Part shown: positions 33,822 to 46,855 of the stretch, in pieces
How the letters are laid out: each line of letters begins with the position of its first letter
How positions within the stretch are numbered: position 1 is the stretch's first letter
DNA from: Coriolopsis trogii
Taxonomy: Eukaryota; Basidiomycota; Agaricomycetes; Polyporales; Polyporaceae
Assembly: GCA_020543525.1 (NCBI GenBank)
Contig: JAHYIO010000039.1
Span: forward strand, 1,612,001 to 1,676,000
Length of the DNA: 64,000 nucleotides
Reading direction: 5' to 3'
Notes under the pieces: model-generated
What the model saw: the letters and a program-made list of their open reading frames with translations, nothing else
Told to the model about the DNA's origin: nothing
Databases searched by the model: none
Translations under genes and position numbers: made by a program

Positions 33822-36241
33822 GCAGCGGATGTCGTTACTCAACGTGACGGCCAGAAGGCACGGATGTGGATGGGGCGGATGGAGGTGTGCAGTCCCGCTT
33901 CCGAGGCTTTGAATGGAACACTCTTGGACTTTCGACCTTTGAACAGTTGCAGGGTAGTAGCATTTCGTCCGTCGTTGCTACCTGCGTGCCCGATTCAATA
34001 TGATGAAGTGTCCGCAAGTAGTCGCAGTATAGCATGGAAGGGCCCTCGAGTTGCTGTGCAGGTGAGTAGAGGTAAGTAATGAGGCGCGCATAAGGTGCAT
34101 GAAGAACTGGTTAGTGGCTGTAATGATCGTGGGAAATGGCTATCCACTATAAAGTATAGCGCTTGTCCTCGCGCTACTCAAACTGCTACTTTCGTGGTTA
34201 CCCCTCCTTGCTGCGTCTCGTTCGCCCTCGCGCTCGTTTAATCCCTACTTTCGGAGGTCTCTGTGAGCTTCAAGACATGGACGCTGCTTATAGACGAACA
34301 TTCCAGCCCTCCTCAAGGTTAGGCGACCTTGGCACAGCCGCTCTTCGTTCTGGTTACTCCAAGTTCGGGGTTCCACTCGGTGCGCATACAACTGGCAATA
34401 TTCTTGGAGAATACACCGCTGCTTCCTAACGAGTGCGTTCGTTGGTCTTCACGCGGGCACCGCAAAGTCGACGAAAATCTGCCTTGGAACCTGCCTACTC
34501 GCTATTGGCCAGCTCTTACGCTCGGGTAATTCCTCGATGTATGTCATCGCGCCTCACTTTTGTGAAGACCGGCTAGCCTCTTGGTTCTTTTCGAGATGGA
34601 AGGACAGCCTCGCGATGCGTGCAGTGTCCGGGCGGCCTAACCTGTGAAGCACGCCTAGTCCAGAACCACTTAGCGCCAGAAGTCAAACCATACTGGTCTC
34701 CTTCAGGCAGACGCACCGACTCTGCTCCTTCCTTCCCCTTAGGCTCGCCACTATACTTGCCTGCCGTTCTCTGCGTTCTCGATTTCTGGCATCGTTCGTC
34801 CTAATATGCGGGGAACGGCTTGAAACGCTCATCCCACCGCGGCGACGAGGATATGCCGAAGATGGTTACTCTTCCTCCTAGTGGCGTCATCACCTCTGCC
34901 GGCTTACTTGCTCGTTTGATGGCACTTGTCTTCTGTACTCCGCTCCCAAGCCAGCTGGATCACCTGAAACACGCTCAGGACGTCGGACAAAGCAAGTGGG
35001 ACACATCCGCCCTGGCACGTCAGCGGCAGCCAGCTTCTCGCGCATCGCGCCCGGTTGGAAATATCCAGTGAGCACCTTCCTTGTCGCACAATGCATTCCT
35101 GTTATGTATGTCCGGTCGGACGACGTTGGGTATGGAATGGTACAGTGGCGAGCTGCCTTGTCCGAGTCAGCCCCGCCGAGACGAAGCGGAACAACGACGA
35201 AGTTGACCGCCACTGTCGGCAAGGGCTGACGGGTGCACGTTGCTACGAGACGGCGCAGGGCCACAAGCATCGGGAGTTGCAGCAAGCAAGCGAGCGAGCG
35301 GAGTGTCTACCGACAATGGTTCATGCTCTGTGAGCCTCGGGGATCGCCGGACTGCCCCGACCCGCATGGTACGCGAGCCTCAACGTGTCTCACACGCACG
35401 CGAGCCTAGTCCTGGCCCCAAGTCCATCTGCCGCGTTTGGACGGCACCGCGCGATGGGCGAAAGGCGGGCTGCTGCTTATGGCCATGGCGGGGATCGTCG
35501 ATGTGCTCAGCATCGTGCTGCAGGACAACGCGTGCCAAAGTCGTGTTTTCCCGCGCACGGAATGGGTGCTATGCAAGCCCTGATCTGTCCGCTATTCTTC
35601 GACGAATCGGGACAACTGGCGTTGTATGTGGCAGCGATGAATTGCATGGCCACTCGGACGACCATGGCAACCTTGTCCTTGGCCGCGAGCCGCGTCTGTG
35701 GCGACGCGGCGAGGGCGCGAGAGACGGAAAAGTCTTGCGTTGTATGTGGGGAGGGCTGAACGGGGCCGTCGTTGGGCGCGCGAATGGCCGGGGGTGTTTG
35801 CCGCTGTTTGTCACGGTGGGCGGGGCTTTGGCTGGAGCCCAAACAAATGCCATACAAGGCAGGAAGCAATCCAAGCCCTGCGCCGTCTTCAGTCCGCACC
35901 CAACGCACTCCTTTATCCTCTTCTCCCTCCTTCAGAAAGACAATCCACCCTAGCCGTCGCCATGGTCTCTGTTTCGTATAAATACGATCCCCCTTCGTGT
36001 GGTATTACCACCACCATCCCCACCCCCGTCCCCCCGAGTCGACTCCTTCGCTCGCCTCTCCTCAGTGCACACTGCCAGCTCTTGTACTCGCATGCGTTTG
36101 CAGCGTGCTGCCAGGCGGACTCGTAGTGCTAGAGAAAACCCCGTGACCGGAATCAGACTCACGTCCCCACACGACATTGTGCAGTCGGCCAAGCTCCGCG
36201 CACGCATACCTTTCGGCGAATATTTCTTAAACCCTCCCGCC
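33822..36241. other. Intergenic, 2.4 kb, no supported gene
   Basis: Long overlapping frames exist on both strands at 35.2-36.0 kb because the region is GC-rich, but none has splice structure or family motifs. A TATAAATA box at about 35,977-35,984 probably belongs to the gene starting at 36,242; the transcript leader would be about 230 bases. Confidence 0.45.
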
Positions 36242-37268
36242 ATGTCCACCGGCATTCTTGACAAACCGAACGCTGCTGCGCCGCCAGCGCTACAGGTCGA
36301 ACCTCTGGTCTCACCTGAGAACTGGCGCAGTCTCCCGGCCACTCTCAAAAAACCTCCGATGGCGGAGATCGATCCCCGCAAGATCGAATCCGTCAAGAAA
36401 GAGTGGAAAGACATCCCGGTCGAACACATCAAGGACGGATGGACGTGGATAATGTATCGGTGAGCTTCATTCAGCTGCACATCCCCATCGCATGTCCTCA
36501 TCGTCCACGTGCCACTGTAGACTGCAAACAGACCTCGTTCAGGTCTTCGTCGACCCTCCGAAGTCAACTCTGCGTGAACACACGTTTAAAGTGAATGACA
36601 ATGCCCTCTCCCAGTGCTTCACGCACTGTTTCGCCGTCTACAGTTACCCCCACCCGGACGCCGCGGGGGACCCCGCTCGTCGCCAGATCGGCCGGGAATT
36701 CCGACGTGCAGTCACGCTGTACCCGACGCACGCCGTCATCTGGGCCGCGTACGCGGCCAACCTACCCGCGATGCGCCCTTCTACACCGGAGGTCGCGTTT
36801 CATCAGTTCATCGACGAAGGGCGGGACGCCGAGAGGTTCATCAAGCTCCCCGTGGTGTCCGTCCCTCTCCCATACCCGGAGATCTTCCACCTCGTGCATC
36901 AGTTTCTCTACTGCCGCTTGCGCTCCGTGTTCATTCGAGACGTCTTCCGCTATGAGGAGAAGAAGACGAAGTTCAATGGCCTGAGCGAGGGGCTAACGGA
37001 ACAGGACGCCGAGCTCGTTATCAACGTGCTCATGAACGAGCCTGGGAGCAGTCTCCTCCGTCTCTCGTGCTATGCGACCAACGTCTATTCGCTATGGCGC
37101 AACGTCATCGCGCTCGGCATTTCTGACGAGAGGCTCTGGTCCGCGATAGACTTTGCGTGGTCAGTGCTCCTCCGTGCGTTTGAGAAGGTCGAGGAACGTG
37201 ATGGGCCATGGAGGGGCACCGAGGCTGTGGTAGGTGGAGCAGAACGCATGCCGCGAGCCTCTGCTTGA
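36242..37268 (+). CDS. Possible Clp1-like protein, 321 aa
   Basis: Exons: 36242-36459 and 36521-37268, joined in phase 2. The N-terminal 70 residues are proline-rich, then comes a folded region with HTFKVND, AVTLYPTHAVIWAAYAANLP, KLPVVSVPLPYPEIF and a YCRLRSVF segment. These resemble, from memory, basidiomycete Clp1-like proteins; Clp1 is needed for clamp-cell formation in Coprinopsis and for post-fusion growth in Ustilago. There is no signal peptide or membrane segment. The family assignment cannot be verified here; gene structure itself is well supported. Confidence 0.5.
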
Positions 37269-37805
37269 TTGAATCTTTTCCGATCTTCATTGTGAGTCTT
37301 CAAGTTCTGTCATGCGAGTTGCAAGGGTAGTACTGAACATTGGTTCTTGCGTGCAGAATCGCTTGTCTCTTCCTGTCAATACTGTACTCGATACCTTGCG
37401 CGCTCGTCATTAGTTTGTTCACTTTGTAGCGGTAGCATCAGTGGTTTCTTTGCGAATGGGATGTTGCTCGGATCCCAACAGCGTCGACGCGACTTACGGG
37501 TTATTCATGTTGCGCCACCTGTTGTAAAGACGAAGGTGAAAACAGCAAGTTGCAAACATTCATTACATGTCGTAACAAATCGTGAAAGATGAGAGCAGGT
37601 ACTAGCAGTAACGGGGATCAGTGCATGGGACACATTCGGAGCACGTTAGGACAGAGCGCAGGACACAAGCAACAGGAAGCATATCTCACCTCCCCAACAC
37701 ATAGTTCATATGCAGTACAAACACGCGACACACCACATACAGTCCAAACCACCACCCCAGCCGACATCGCCAGGCGCGAGCGCAGATCCGAGGGTCGAAC
37801 AAGCC
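37269..37805. other. Convergent 3' region
   Basis: About 540 bp between the stop codons of the convergent genes at 36,242 (plus) and 37,806 (minus). No coding features seen. Confidence 0.4.
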
Positions 37806-40321
37806 TTACGCCTTCTCCTGGAAGAAAGCGACGAGGTCGCCCACAGGCACCTTCTGCTTCCCGACGAGCGCCTTGGGCGGTGGCGGCCCCCCACCCGCCT
37901 GCGCCTCCTTCGTCGCCTGCCGGCGCACGACGAGCGGGTCGACGAACTTGCCCGACGTCGGCGTCACGGGCGGGATCTGCGCGCCCGTGCCCGAGTCCGA
38001 GAGCCCGAGCCCGAAGCGGTCCGTCGAGCGCGAGCGGAGCCGGACGTTGAGTGGTGTGATCGGCGATGGGGCAGAGATCGCCTGGGACGCCATCGGGGCG
38101 TACATCGACTGCGGGCGGACGCGCCGACCGCCCGCGCCCGCGCCGGTGTTGGTCGTGGTGTTGGTGTTGGTGTGGGTGTTCGTGTTCGTGGCATGCGCGC
38201 CGTGGTTGCGGCCTGGCGAGGGCGAGGGCGACGTCGAGGGTGAGGTGGCGTTGGACGGGGCCGCGAGGCCGGCGCTGATGTGCCGCCCCGAGTGCTTGCC
38301 GATCGTCTCCTCGCCGGGGTCGTCCGACTCGTCCGCGCTCTGTGTGCCGTGCGGGTCCTCGAGCGCCGAGGACGTCGAGGACGGTGAGGTGGAGAAGAAC
38401 GCGGTGCCGAGCTCGCGCGACTGCGAGCGGGAGTGCGAGTGGGGGGTGGTCGGACGGGACCCGCCGTCCTCGCGGTCGCTGCCGCTGCGGGCCATGATGT
38501 GCGTGCCGAGCGCGACTGTGTAGCGTTTGCGGGGCGTCGGGCTGGCGCTGGACGGACGCCATGCTGGGGGGTTGGGTGCGGGCAGAGCGCCTGGGCTTGT
38601 TCCGCCGTTGGTGGCCTTGTTGTTTGGAAGCCCAGAGGGAGAGTTGCCCACCGAGAAGGTGTCGAAGTCTTGGGAAGGGAGGCCAGAAACAGACATGTGT
38701 CTCGCCTTGGATGCAGCAGTAAGGGAAGCAGGAGGTGAACTGGTAGGAGAGAAGGGTCCCTGACCGAGCATCGTAGAATCAGGGGGCGACGCGTAGTCAC
38801 CAGTGGGATAGGGAAGTCGAGTGCGGGATGCGCGACTGTTGGATGGAACAGGGGTCGTGGTGGTCGGACTCGTAGTACCTTGAACTCGTGGAGGGGTCGA
38901 CCGCGGAGGACTTGTAACATTCCGGGATATCGACTGTACAGCGACGGAAGAGCTTGTGGATGGAGCCCTTCCCACCGTAGGAGCGTTCCGCCCGGGACCA
39001 GAGGATAAATTCCCTGGTGCAATGACCATCTTCGCCATCTCTCGGCCTAGCTCACCGATTCGACCTTGCAGCTCAGCCATCTCTTCTCTGACCTCGTTGA
39101 GGGCACTGTCCGGCACACCACCCCCTTGCGTTTCCTCCTTCTCGCGTTCTTTCTCCACGAGCCATCGCTCTACGTCGTCCATACGCTCTTCGAGGGCGCG
39201 TACATGGCTGACGGTCCACTTCTCGAGCTTCTCGAAGCGTTTCGTAATAGTGAGGAGCGTACCGGCTATGTCGAGTGCACCTTGTGCGTTGAATTGCGCG
39301 TAGAGGGGCGGAGGCACGCGGGACGGAGAAGCGCCGTTCTCGAGGTCCGACTCGCCTCCACGCATAGGTGACGGGGCCAGACTAGGAGGGATGCTAGAGA
39401 CACCTCGAGGGAGCGGGGATGGGGATGATGGGGATGAAGACACAGGGCGGCCTGGGGAAGCTGCCATCCCGAGTTTGATAAACGCGGGATCGTCAAACTT
39501 GCGTTCGGGTGTGGTAGGCCACTCCTTTCCTTTCTGTTTCTTCTCCTGTTTTTCGATCTTCTTCTTCTCCTTCTCCATCTCTTTGTCGCGGGCTTTGGTG
39601 TCTTGTATGATTTGCTGTGCGGGAGTGAGCTCTTTCGTTGGTGTAAGCTTCTGCTTGGCCGTAGACCACCAGCTTGCTTCCTTCTGCGACGACGATGGCG
39701 AGGGAGGGGTGACCGGCATGGTCTGCGAGCGGGCAGGAGGGGGTCGGAGAGCTTCCTGTTCGTTCAGCATGGCCATAACTCGTTGCTCGACCGTCCGTCT
39801 CTCCTCGGCCTCTCTTGCAAGAATCCGCTCCGCCTCACGCCTACTGCGTTCGCGTTCTCTCTCAGCCTCAGCCTCCAACTCCTCATCCGTCGGTAAAGCC
39901 GATCGGGAGCTCATGTTGCTCATCAGCGAGCCGACGCGCTGCGCAAAATTGGCTGCAAACTGAGTGACTGATGGTGTGGGTGATGTTGCGCGTTGGCCCC
40001 ACTGCGCGTGATTGCTCGACTCCTCTGAGGGGTGAGTCGAGCTGGAGTCGCTGACCTCGCCGGTGCGTGGATCGATGGCGAAGCCGTTTCTGAGGGGCGA
40101 CGGGGGTCTTCTGTTTCCGTATACTGGCTCCGGCTGGACATAACGGCAATCAACACGTTGAACACGAGTCCGGGTACGACAGGGGAGTCTGGTCTCACCA
40201 GGTTCAGAGGCGACGGCGGGGGCGGGAGAGACATGCGCCGTTGCTGCTGAGGGGCGCCACCCGGCGGGACAAGGTTGGTGGTGGACATGGATGCCGAGCT
40301 TCTGTGGGAAGGTGAGGCCAT
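37806..40321 (-). CDS. Hypothetical serine/proline-rich coiled-coil protein, 816 aa
   Basis: Exons on the minus strand: 40199-40321 and 37806-40133, with one 65-bp intron. Long Ser/Pro/Thr-rich stretches are likely disordered. A charged coiled coil lies at about residues 115-160 (Glu/Arg-rich), a Lys/Glu-rich stretch at about 220-250, and the most conserved-looking part around residues 325-420 contains ALDIAGTLLTITKRFEKL, EERMDDVERWL and a second coiled coil. A Thr/Asn repeat occurs near residue 680. The C-terminus GDLVAFFQEKA looks like a short motif. There is no signal peptide or enzyme motif. A cytoskeletal or scaffold role is only a guess. It shares a 174-bp divergent spacer with LCB1. 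Confidence 0.78.
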
Positions 40322-40495
40322 GGCTGCTTCGGCGAGCACGAGGCTCAGCTCGCCGTCGCGGACGTTGAGGAACTGGGAGAGGTTGAACAAGCGCGTGTGC
40401 GAAGAACCGGCAAGAACGCCGGCGTTCGTCTCTTCCTTTCCGACCACGACGACCACGACCCAGCAACGACGACGACGAGCAGCACGACGGTCACG
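40322..40495. promoter_or_regulatory. Compact bidirectional promoter between the coiled-coil gene and LCB1
   Basis: Only 174 bp separate the two start codons. It holds CGA/ACGACG-type repeats next to the LCB1 start. The two genes probably share regulatory sites. Confidence 0.5.
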
Positions 40496-42502
40496 ATGAG
40501 CAGCTCTTCTCAATCCCTCGAGCTGCTCTTCACCTTCCTCTCGAGATCCTACACAACCATAGAGACCAACTTCTACAGGATACCTGGCTCTGCTGTCGTT
40601 GCCCGCTACGTCAGATCCTCGCACCAGAATGATCCCGGACGCACTCTGTTGGAGGTCATCCTCATCATCTTCGCTATCCGAACGTTGCTCCAGTCGCGCA
40701 CCCGTGGTGACCAGTCGGCCAAGCACTTCATCAAGTTTGACGAGAAAGTGCGCGCCCCTCTCCGTTCATCCGCAGCTGTCGACTCATCACCTCCTACTGT
40801 CCCCAGGAAATCGATGAGCTTGTTGACGAGTGGACACCCGAACCCCTCGCGCAGCCTCTGAGTGCTCAAGAGCAGGCTGACCTCGCGGCAGTCCCGGTCA
40901 TCGTCGGTCCTAACGGTCCCAAGCCGAAACTTGCCTCGGGAAAGACTGTCATCAACTTGGCTAGCTACAACTTCACTGGTCTTGCTGGCAACGAAGATAT
41001 CAAGGCGGGTGCTATTGAAACGGTCAGGAAATATGGTCTGGGTAGCTGCGGTCCCCCGGGCTTCTATGGCAATCAAGGTGTGTCCTCCAATCCGTCTGTC
41101 TACCACTCCCTCTCGCAAGCCCACTGCTACATGTCGTCACCCAGTTCATCCTCTTTCCGCTCGCGCTCCGATTTTTCCAGCCACACTCGTTCACCTATAG
41201 GGACATTGTGACCATCGTTATACATAAGTGTCCATGACGCTGACCCTGTCTGGTACACAGACGTACATATCAAGCTCGAGCAGGATATTGCCGACTTCTT
41301 GGGTACGGAGGCAGCTATCCTCTACTCGCAGGCGTTCTCGACAATCAGCTCCGTCATCCCGGCCTTCTGTAAGCGTGGTGACGTGATTGTCGCCGATCGC
41401 GGTGTCAACTTCGCGATCCAGAAGGGTCTGCAGATCTCTCGCTGCACAGTTCGTTGGTACGACCATAACGATATGCAGAGTCTTGAACACGTCCTCGAGA
41501 GCGTAGAGAAGGAACGTCGCAAGCGCAGGGCTCCCCTCACGCGTCGTTTCATTGTCACTGAGGGCATCTTCGACCACGATGGTGCTATGGCCGACCTTCC
41601 AAAGCTGGTAAGCACTTTGATGTCTCCAAGTTGATGTCAATGATTTCTGAATGTCATATAGATCGAGCTCAAGAAGAAATACAAGTACCGCTTGATTCTC
41701 GACGAAAGCGTCTCGTTTGGCAGCGTAGGTCGTACTGGCCGAGGCCTTACAGAGCTATACAACGTCCCGGTATGTGTATATGACAAGATGCGTCAAACGT
41801 TTGGGCTCATATGGTATTGGCAGGCTTCTGAGATCGATATGCTCGTTGGCTCCGTCGCTACTGGTCTTGCATCTTGCGGTGGATTCTGTGCGGGTTCCCA
41901 CATTGTTGTGAACCACCAGGTGAGGCTCTCTTTAAGCAGGGTTCGCTCTGTCGGCTGACATATTCCGTTTTCAGCGTATCAATGGTACATCCTACGTCTT
42001 CTCCGCGGCCATGCCCGCCGCGCTCGCTGCCGCAGGGTCCGAAGGCATCAATATCCTCCGCAGCACGCCCTCCATACTCGGCACGCTTCAGGAAAATATC
42101 CGTGCCGTCCGCGCCATTCTTGACCGCGTCGACTGCATCACCATCCCATCTCACCCCGTCAGCGCGACCATCCACCTGCAAATCCGCTGGCCCACGCTCC
42201 AGATCCCCGTCGCGACGAACGGGTCACCGGGCAAGCCCTCGAACCCGCTCTCCGTCAAACCGCGCGATTCTCCGCAGTACAACGTGGAGCTCGAAGAGAG
42301 ATTGCTCCAGGATATCGTCGAGGAGGCGCTCGCTCAGGGTGTGATGATCACCCGCGCGAAGCGGCTCCGCGGCCAGGAGCTCATCGACGTGCGGCCCAGC
42401 ATTCGTCTCGCGATCACGGCCGCTTTGTCGCGCAAGGACTGCGAGAAGGCGGCGGCGGTCATCAAGGCAGCGTTCGTCAAGGTTATTGGCAAGCGTCGGT
42501 GA
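40496..42502 (+). CDS. LCB1: Serine palmitoyltransferase subunit 1 (LCB1)
   Basis: Non-catalytic subunit of the ER serine palmitoyltransferase that condenses serine and palmitoyl-CoA in the first step of sphingolipid synthesis; it works as a heterodimer with LCB2. Exons: 40496-40747, 40807-41077, 41261-41607, 41662-41769, 41824-41919 and 41975-42502, giving 533 aa. An N-terminal hydrophobic segment near residues 50-65 ([15 protein letters not shown]) fits the membrane anchor. The alpha-oxoamine synthase fold is clear: [57 protein letters not shown]. The PLP lysine of catalytic family members is absent ([20 protein letters not shown]), as expected for LCB1. Intact housekeeping gene. Confidence 0.96.
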
Positions 42503-43166
42503 GGAGCCTGTGTTGGGGCATTCCGCACGGCGTTCGTCCTTGGTTGGGTCTTTAGAGCGCGCTCATAGCGGGCACATATACGATCATCTAATTCATGTAC
42601 AGCATCTGGTTAATGAGGGCATCGTTGTGAAGTCTCCACGTGGTACATGCGAGCGTCGCAGTTCATCGGCCTGCTCGAAAGCCCACATCGTGGCTGTACG
42701 ATCTCGGACTTAGACCACCGTCTGTGGCTACATGGATCTTTGCAACAAGGCATATGCTCAGACTTCATTCCTCAATAGTACGTACATTCGAGCTCGAACG
42801 TAGTCACTGATGTTTGTCCTTCCGAGCGCACACACTAGTTTTCGTGAGTTACTGGTGCCATAACCTTGTTCTCATACGACTCACGTACCGGTTCAGGTGA
42901 TTCGTTTGCCAACCTGCCTTTTATGCCGCAATGGCATCATGTATGCGCGAGCAAGGCAAGATGCTCCTCTCCGTTGGTCGCGAGCATACTGCAGACTGAC
43001 AGTAAGTTTCGGCGTTTGTAGGCGGTTATACTTAGCAGCGGGCAAGGAAACTCACATACTCACGATGAAGTCCTCCTTGTACGTCAAACGCTATCGATGA
43101 ACTCTACTTTGCATCTCTAGCGTTGACCTTTACATTCGCCCACCGCTCCGATTACAACAACGCAAC
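42503..43166. other. Intergenic, no gene recognised
   Basis: 660 bp between LCB1 and the DUF4470 gene. No features beyond short frames. Confidence 0.4.
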
Positions 43167-46100
43167 ATGAGCGGGCATAACGAGATCAAGCGGGCGGTAT
43201 GTCTGAGCCTGAAGCAGCAAGGGAACGAGTTCTTCAAGTCCGGTAGCTTCAAAGAGTACGCACCCACTTTCCAGAGGTTCATGGTGACTGTATGAGCTCA
43301 TGTTCATATGATATTGGATGTAGAGCCGCGATAGTGTATGAGATGGTGAGCCTCACATTCGGACTGGGAACGCCAGTTCGACGAGGGGAGACTGCTACAA
43401 GCGTCTAAGACCTACTTATCGAAATCACTCTCAGGCAGCCAGGACCGATCCAGACGACCCTGTCTTTCCCTCAAACTCGAGCGCGGCCTTTTTTTTGAGG
43501 GTGGTCAATATGCACGTTGCGTCGATGCCATCTTACGATCGTAGACACTCCTCAGGGATAAGGTCGACACAAAGCCCGAACTCCTTGTTCGACTGTCTAC
43601 TCGTTTGGCAAAGGCGCTCTGCTACGGTGTCCGTGATGGAAGCATTTCCGTGGAAGCTTGGGCCGACAGACAGAATGAGGTCAAGCAAATGAGAGATTCG
43701 GAACTCATGTCCAATATTTCTGGAGGGCCGAGTATGAACACCACAGGGATCGCATCGATGAATCATGCTTGGAACGAATGGGAAACGACTCTGGCGGAGA
43801 TGGAAGAGTCTCTGAGGAAACGTGAGGCATGTGCCCGAGGGCTAGCGCGTTTGCCCATGTTTTGCAAACCTTTGTGAGCAATGTCCGAATACTCTCTCAT
43901 ACCACAAGCTAACAATACCACAGAGATCCTCGGAAGGAATACTACCAGGTATGACACGTGTATAGGATTGGAAACATCGAGCTCGTCCTAAAGACAACAG
44001 ATTGGCCACACTGACCCCATCGATCTCACCAAAGGCTGGGGATCCCTTGACGAAGATTCCGTGCCTATCAACTTCGATAAGCTTTGTGGATGTCGACTCG
44101 ACGATATTGCGTTTCTCTACGGTGGTGTTGGAGACGGTAAGCGTCATGAAGACTCTGCGTACACCTCCAAATTGCTGGCTATGTGCAGGACGTCACGTAT
44201 ACAGCACATTGTGTGGCCTAAGCGATGCGTATGAGGCACTCCCTAAAGCTAAAAAGGCTACATTTCACGCGCACCTCACTCTGCTCGACATTCACAGCGC
44301 GACGATTGCGCGCGATTTGTGTGTCTTATTGCTGTTGCACCAATTGGGCAAGTCCATGCTCGTGGGCCCAGGTGCGATCGCCACAACAGAGATCACGGCG
44401 ACAATCATGTATGTGTTCTGCGGGGTGTCGTCATGCCGTCATATTGCTACGAGAGGTACTGGCTTCCCGTTCGCCGCCATCATCGGCATCTGAATCCGAG
44501 TCGCTCACTCACTCGCTGCAGACTCCAGTCCTTAATGCAAGAACTACGACGGTGTCTACGCGCTCAGTCCACTTCTGAAGATCTTCCCTCATGGTTACAC
44601 ATCGCACCCGACACGATTCCTGTGGTAGAAGGCGTCATCGACTATTGGTTGTCCGCGGACAAGTCCACGCAAAAGACGCTCGCTGCGCATGAAGATACGA
44701 GTCAAGTCGGGGAGCGCCCTGAGCCCTCCTTGCCGTACAACGATCCCGCAGTTAACCCTACTCTACGGCGGGTTCTGAAAGAGCGACATGAAGAACAGCG
44801 TGAGTTTCTGAGGAACAGGTATCTGACAATGGCGGACGAGGACATCGCGAACTTGCCCTGGATACCCACTGGGACCCGTCCGGCTGCCGCGCGAGCCATT
44901 CTTGAACATAATCTGGAGATGATAGTGACGCTCATACAGAGTGAACTGCGTCTACACGGCATCCATACGCACGAGTTGTTCTTGTACAAGAGGTTCAAAG
45001 CGTTGTTTCCTCCGCAAGAGCTCATCGGAAATCATCCATGCTTCCAAACTGCGTGGGAGGAATTCCGAGAAACAGGAGAATTGACCCTGACCGCGGAATA
45101 TGATGTGCGAGGCCAAGTTGTCGAACTCGATGCCAATAACTCACTGTGTTGCTTATTTGTAGGTTATGGAACACATCGAGGAAGAGACTGGTATCCAAAT
45201 ATCACTTTATTTGTGAAGTCTTCCTGGCTGACTCGGGCTCGAGCTCTCATTATTAACGATTGATTCTACAGGATCTCACCTGTGACGATCCCAACTACTT
45301 CCCCGAAGGAGACGGATACCCGGAGCTCGAGGAGGACATTTTCGGTGCTATCGGGCAAATCAGAGACTCGATTTCGAAGAACGAGTACGAGCAACCCATC
45401 GACCCGGAGGAGAGACTCGCATGGCATATATTCAAAGCCTACTTCCAAGACGTAGCCAAAGCGCTACAGACCCTGGACTCGCATATCACGCTCGAACTGA
45501 TATGCGGTGGGCTGTCTGAAGAGCTGGCCAAATTACGTCCCGTGAGTCATACATTCGCCATCACTCCTTTCACAACTAATCGATGTATGATAGAGACTAT
45601 ACGCACGGTCCCATGAACATGATCCTCTATATTGTTCCTCACTTACAGCCCGACCCCCAAGCGGCGGCAGCTTGTGACTGTCTCCTGAACACCAGCGTCT
45701 GGGAGCCGGAGGGAAATGATGAGTTTATGTACAAGTACGAGCTGCGGCTTTAGCGCGATCATAGTACCTGGAAGCTGATTGTGCGTTCGACATAGTTATA
45801 CCTTCTTGACCCTTCAAGAGGTCCCGCGATATCTGGCCTGCCGGGTCCTCAACCCCCGTGCTATCATGGGTGTTCTCGTTCTCGCGCCGGCAGAGTTCCT
45901 TCCTCTTCCGCTCTCGGAGCTCGCCACACGCGATGAGCTGACCGCGTGGCTCACTCGCGTTCTCCTCAACACCTTGGTTCCGGGAAGGACGAGGCCTTCC
46001 CCGTGCAACGTCCGCCTCCCCCACAATCTCGTCGCCTTCTTTGGCCTCCTCATATACCTCCATCGTGTCGGCTATCCCAGCCACTGGCTATCAGAGTTCC

Positions 46101-46855
46101 TCGCGCGCCTCTTGAGCGGACGGATGGTGTCCGACATCGAGCCGTACGACGGGTTCTTCCCTATCCCCCCCCCCCCCCAGCGAACGCTCCCAGCTTGTCC
46201 CATTCCGTGCCGTTTGTACAGACCCCTGGCTCATCGAGCTCGAAACCTCATCGCGACCGCGTACCACGCCATCCCGTTTCCCGTCGCCGGTTCGCTCCCC
46301 GCACACTTCTCGCGCGATGCGGACGACGTGGCGGTGTGGGAGGCCAGGGTGCGCCCCACGAGGAACTTCATGCAGCACCACCCGCATTTGGGCTACTGTT
46401 CGCTGTACGAACCCTGTACGCACCTTCTCGTCTATCGCTCCGACCTGCTGGAGGCGTCCGCAGTCGTGAGCAGTGTGCGCGACGTCCTCGACGGCGCCGC
46501 CGGCACCCCCGCTCCTGGCACGTTCCATATCCTCACCGCGCAGGAGCACGTGGAGTATCGGAGGGTGATCCGGTTCAGGATGTGCAAGACGAGGGTAGAG
46601 CGGATGCGTGAGGAACGCTGGAGTATGGTCGCGTTCCGCAACGACAATGGAGTCATTGGTGCGTGGTATCCAGACTCACGTATGAGGACACTGACACCAT
46701 GGCTCATCCTTCCATGTAAGCGACTCACCCCGTACCTGTGGAGGATGGAGACTCCACAACGAGGATACGACGACATGACACTCGACTGGGACGTCGTGGT
46801 CGCAGTAGGTGAGATTGGGTTCGAAGGTTCGCGGCTACGTATTGTCTCGAACTAA
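43167..46855 (+). pseudogene. Decaying TPR/DUF4470-domain gene
   Basis: N-terminal TPR-like helices (QQGNEFFKSGSFKEAA, AARTDPDDPVFPSNSSAAF) are followed by a DUF4470-type core (FLYGGVGDGRHVYSTL, HAHLTLLDIHSATIARDLC) and a long C-terminal region (LPLPLSELATRDELTAWL, RLPHNLVAFFGLL). All parts read as one multi-exon gene with GT-AG introns. Lesions: a T8 run at 43,489-43,496 shifts frame relative to the TPR continuation EGGQYARCVDAIL; an in-frame TAG follows at about 43,542; the frame shifts at about 44,423 before VVMPSYCYER; and a C14 run at about 46,165-46,178 opens a second frame (VPFRAVCTDPWLIELE) that returns about 80 bp later. A 44-nt intron could instead skip the first two. Several lesions lie in homopolymers, so read error is possible. 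Function of this fungal family is unknown to me. Confidence 0.72.

Noticed and set aside
35240..35953. 237-codon plus-strand frame
   Set aside because: GC-rich stretch with equally long frames on the opposite strand, no splice partners, no motif and no paralogue; most likely chance.
45867..46855. Separate gene of about 330 aa starting at 45,867
   Set aside because: A GT-AG intron at about 45,736-45,796 joins it in frame to the upstream DUF4470 exons, and the 31-kb relic retains sequence across the same join.
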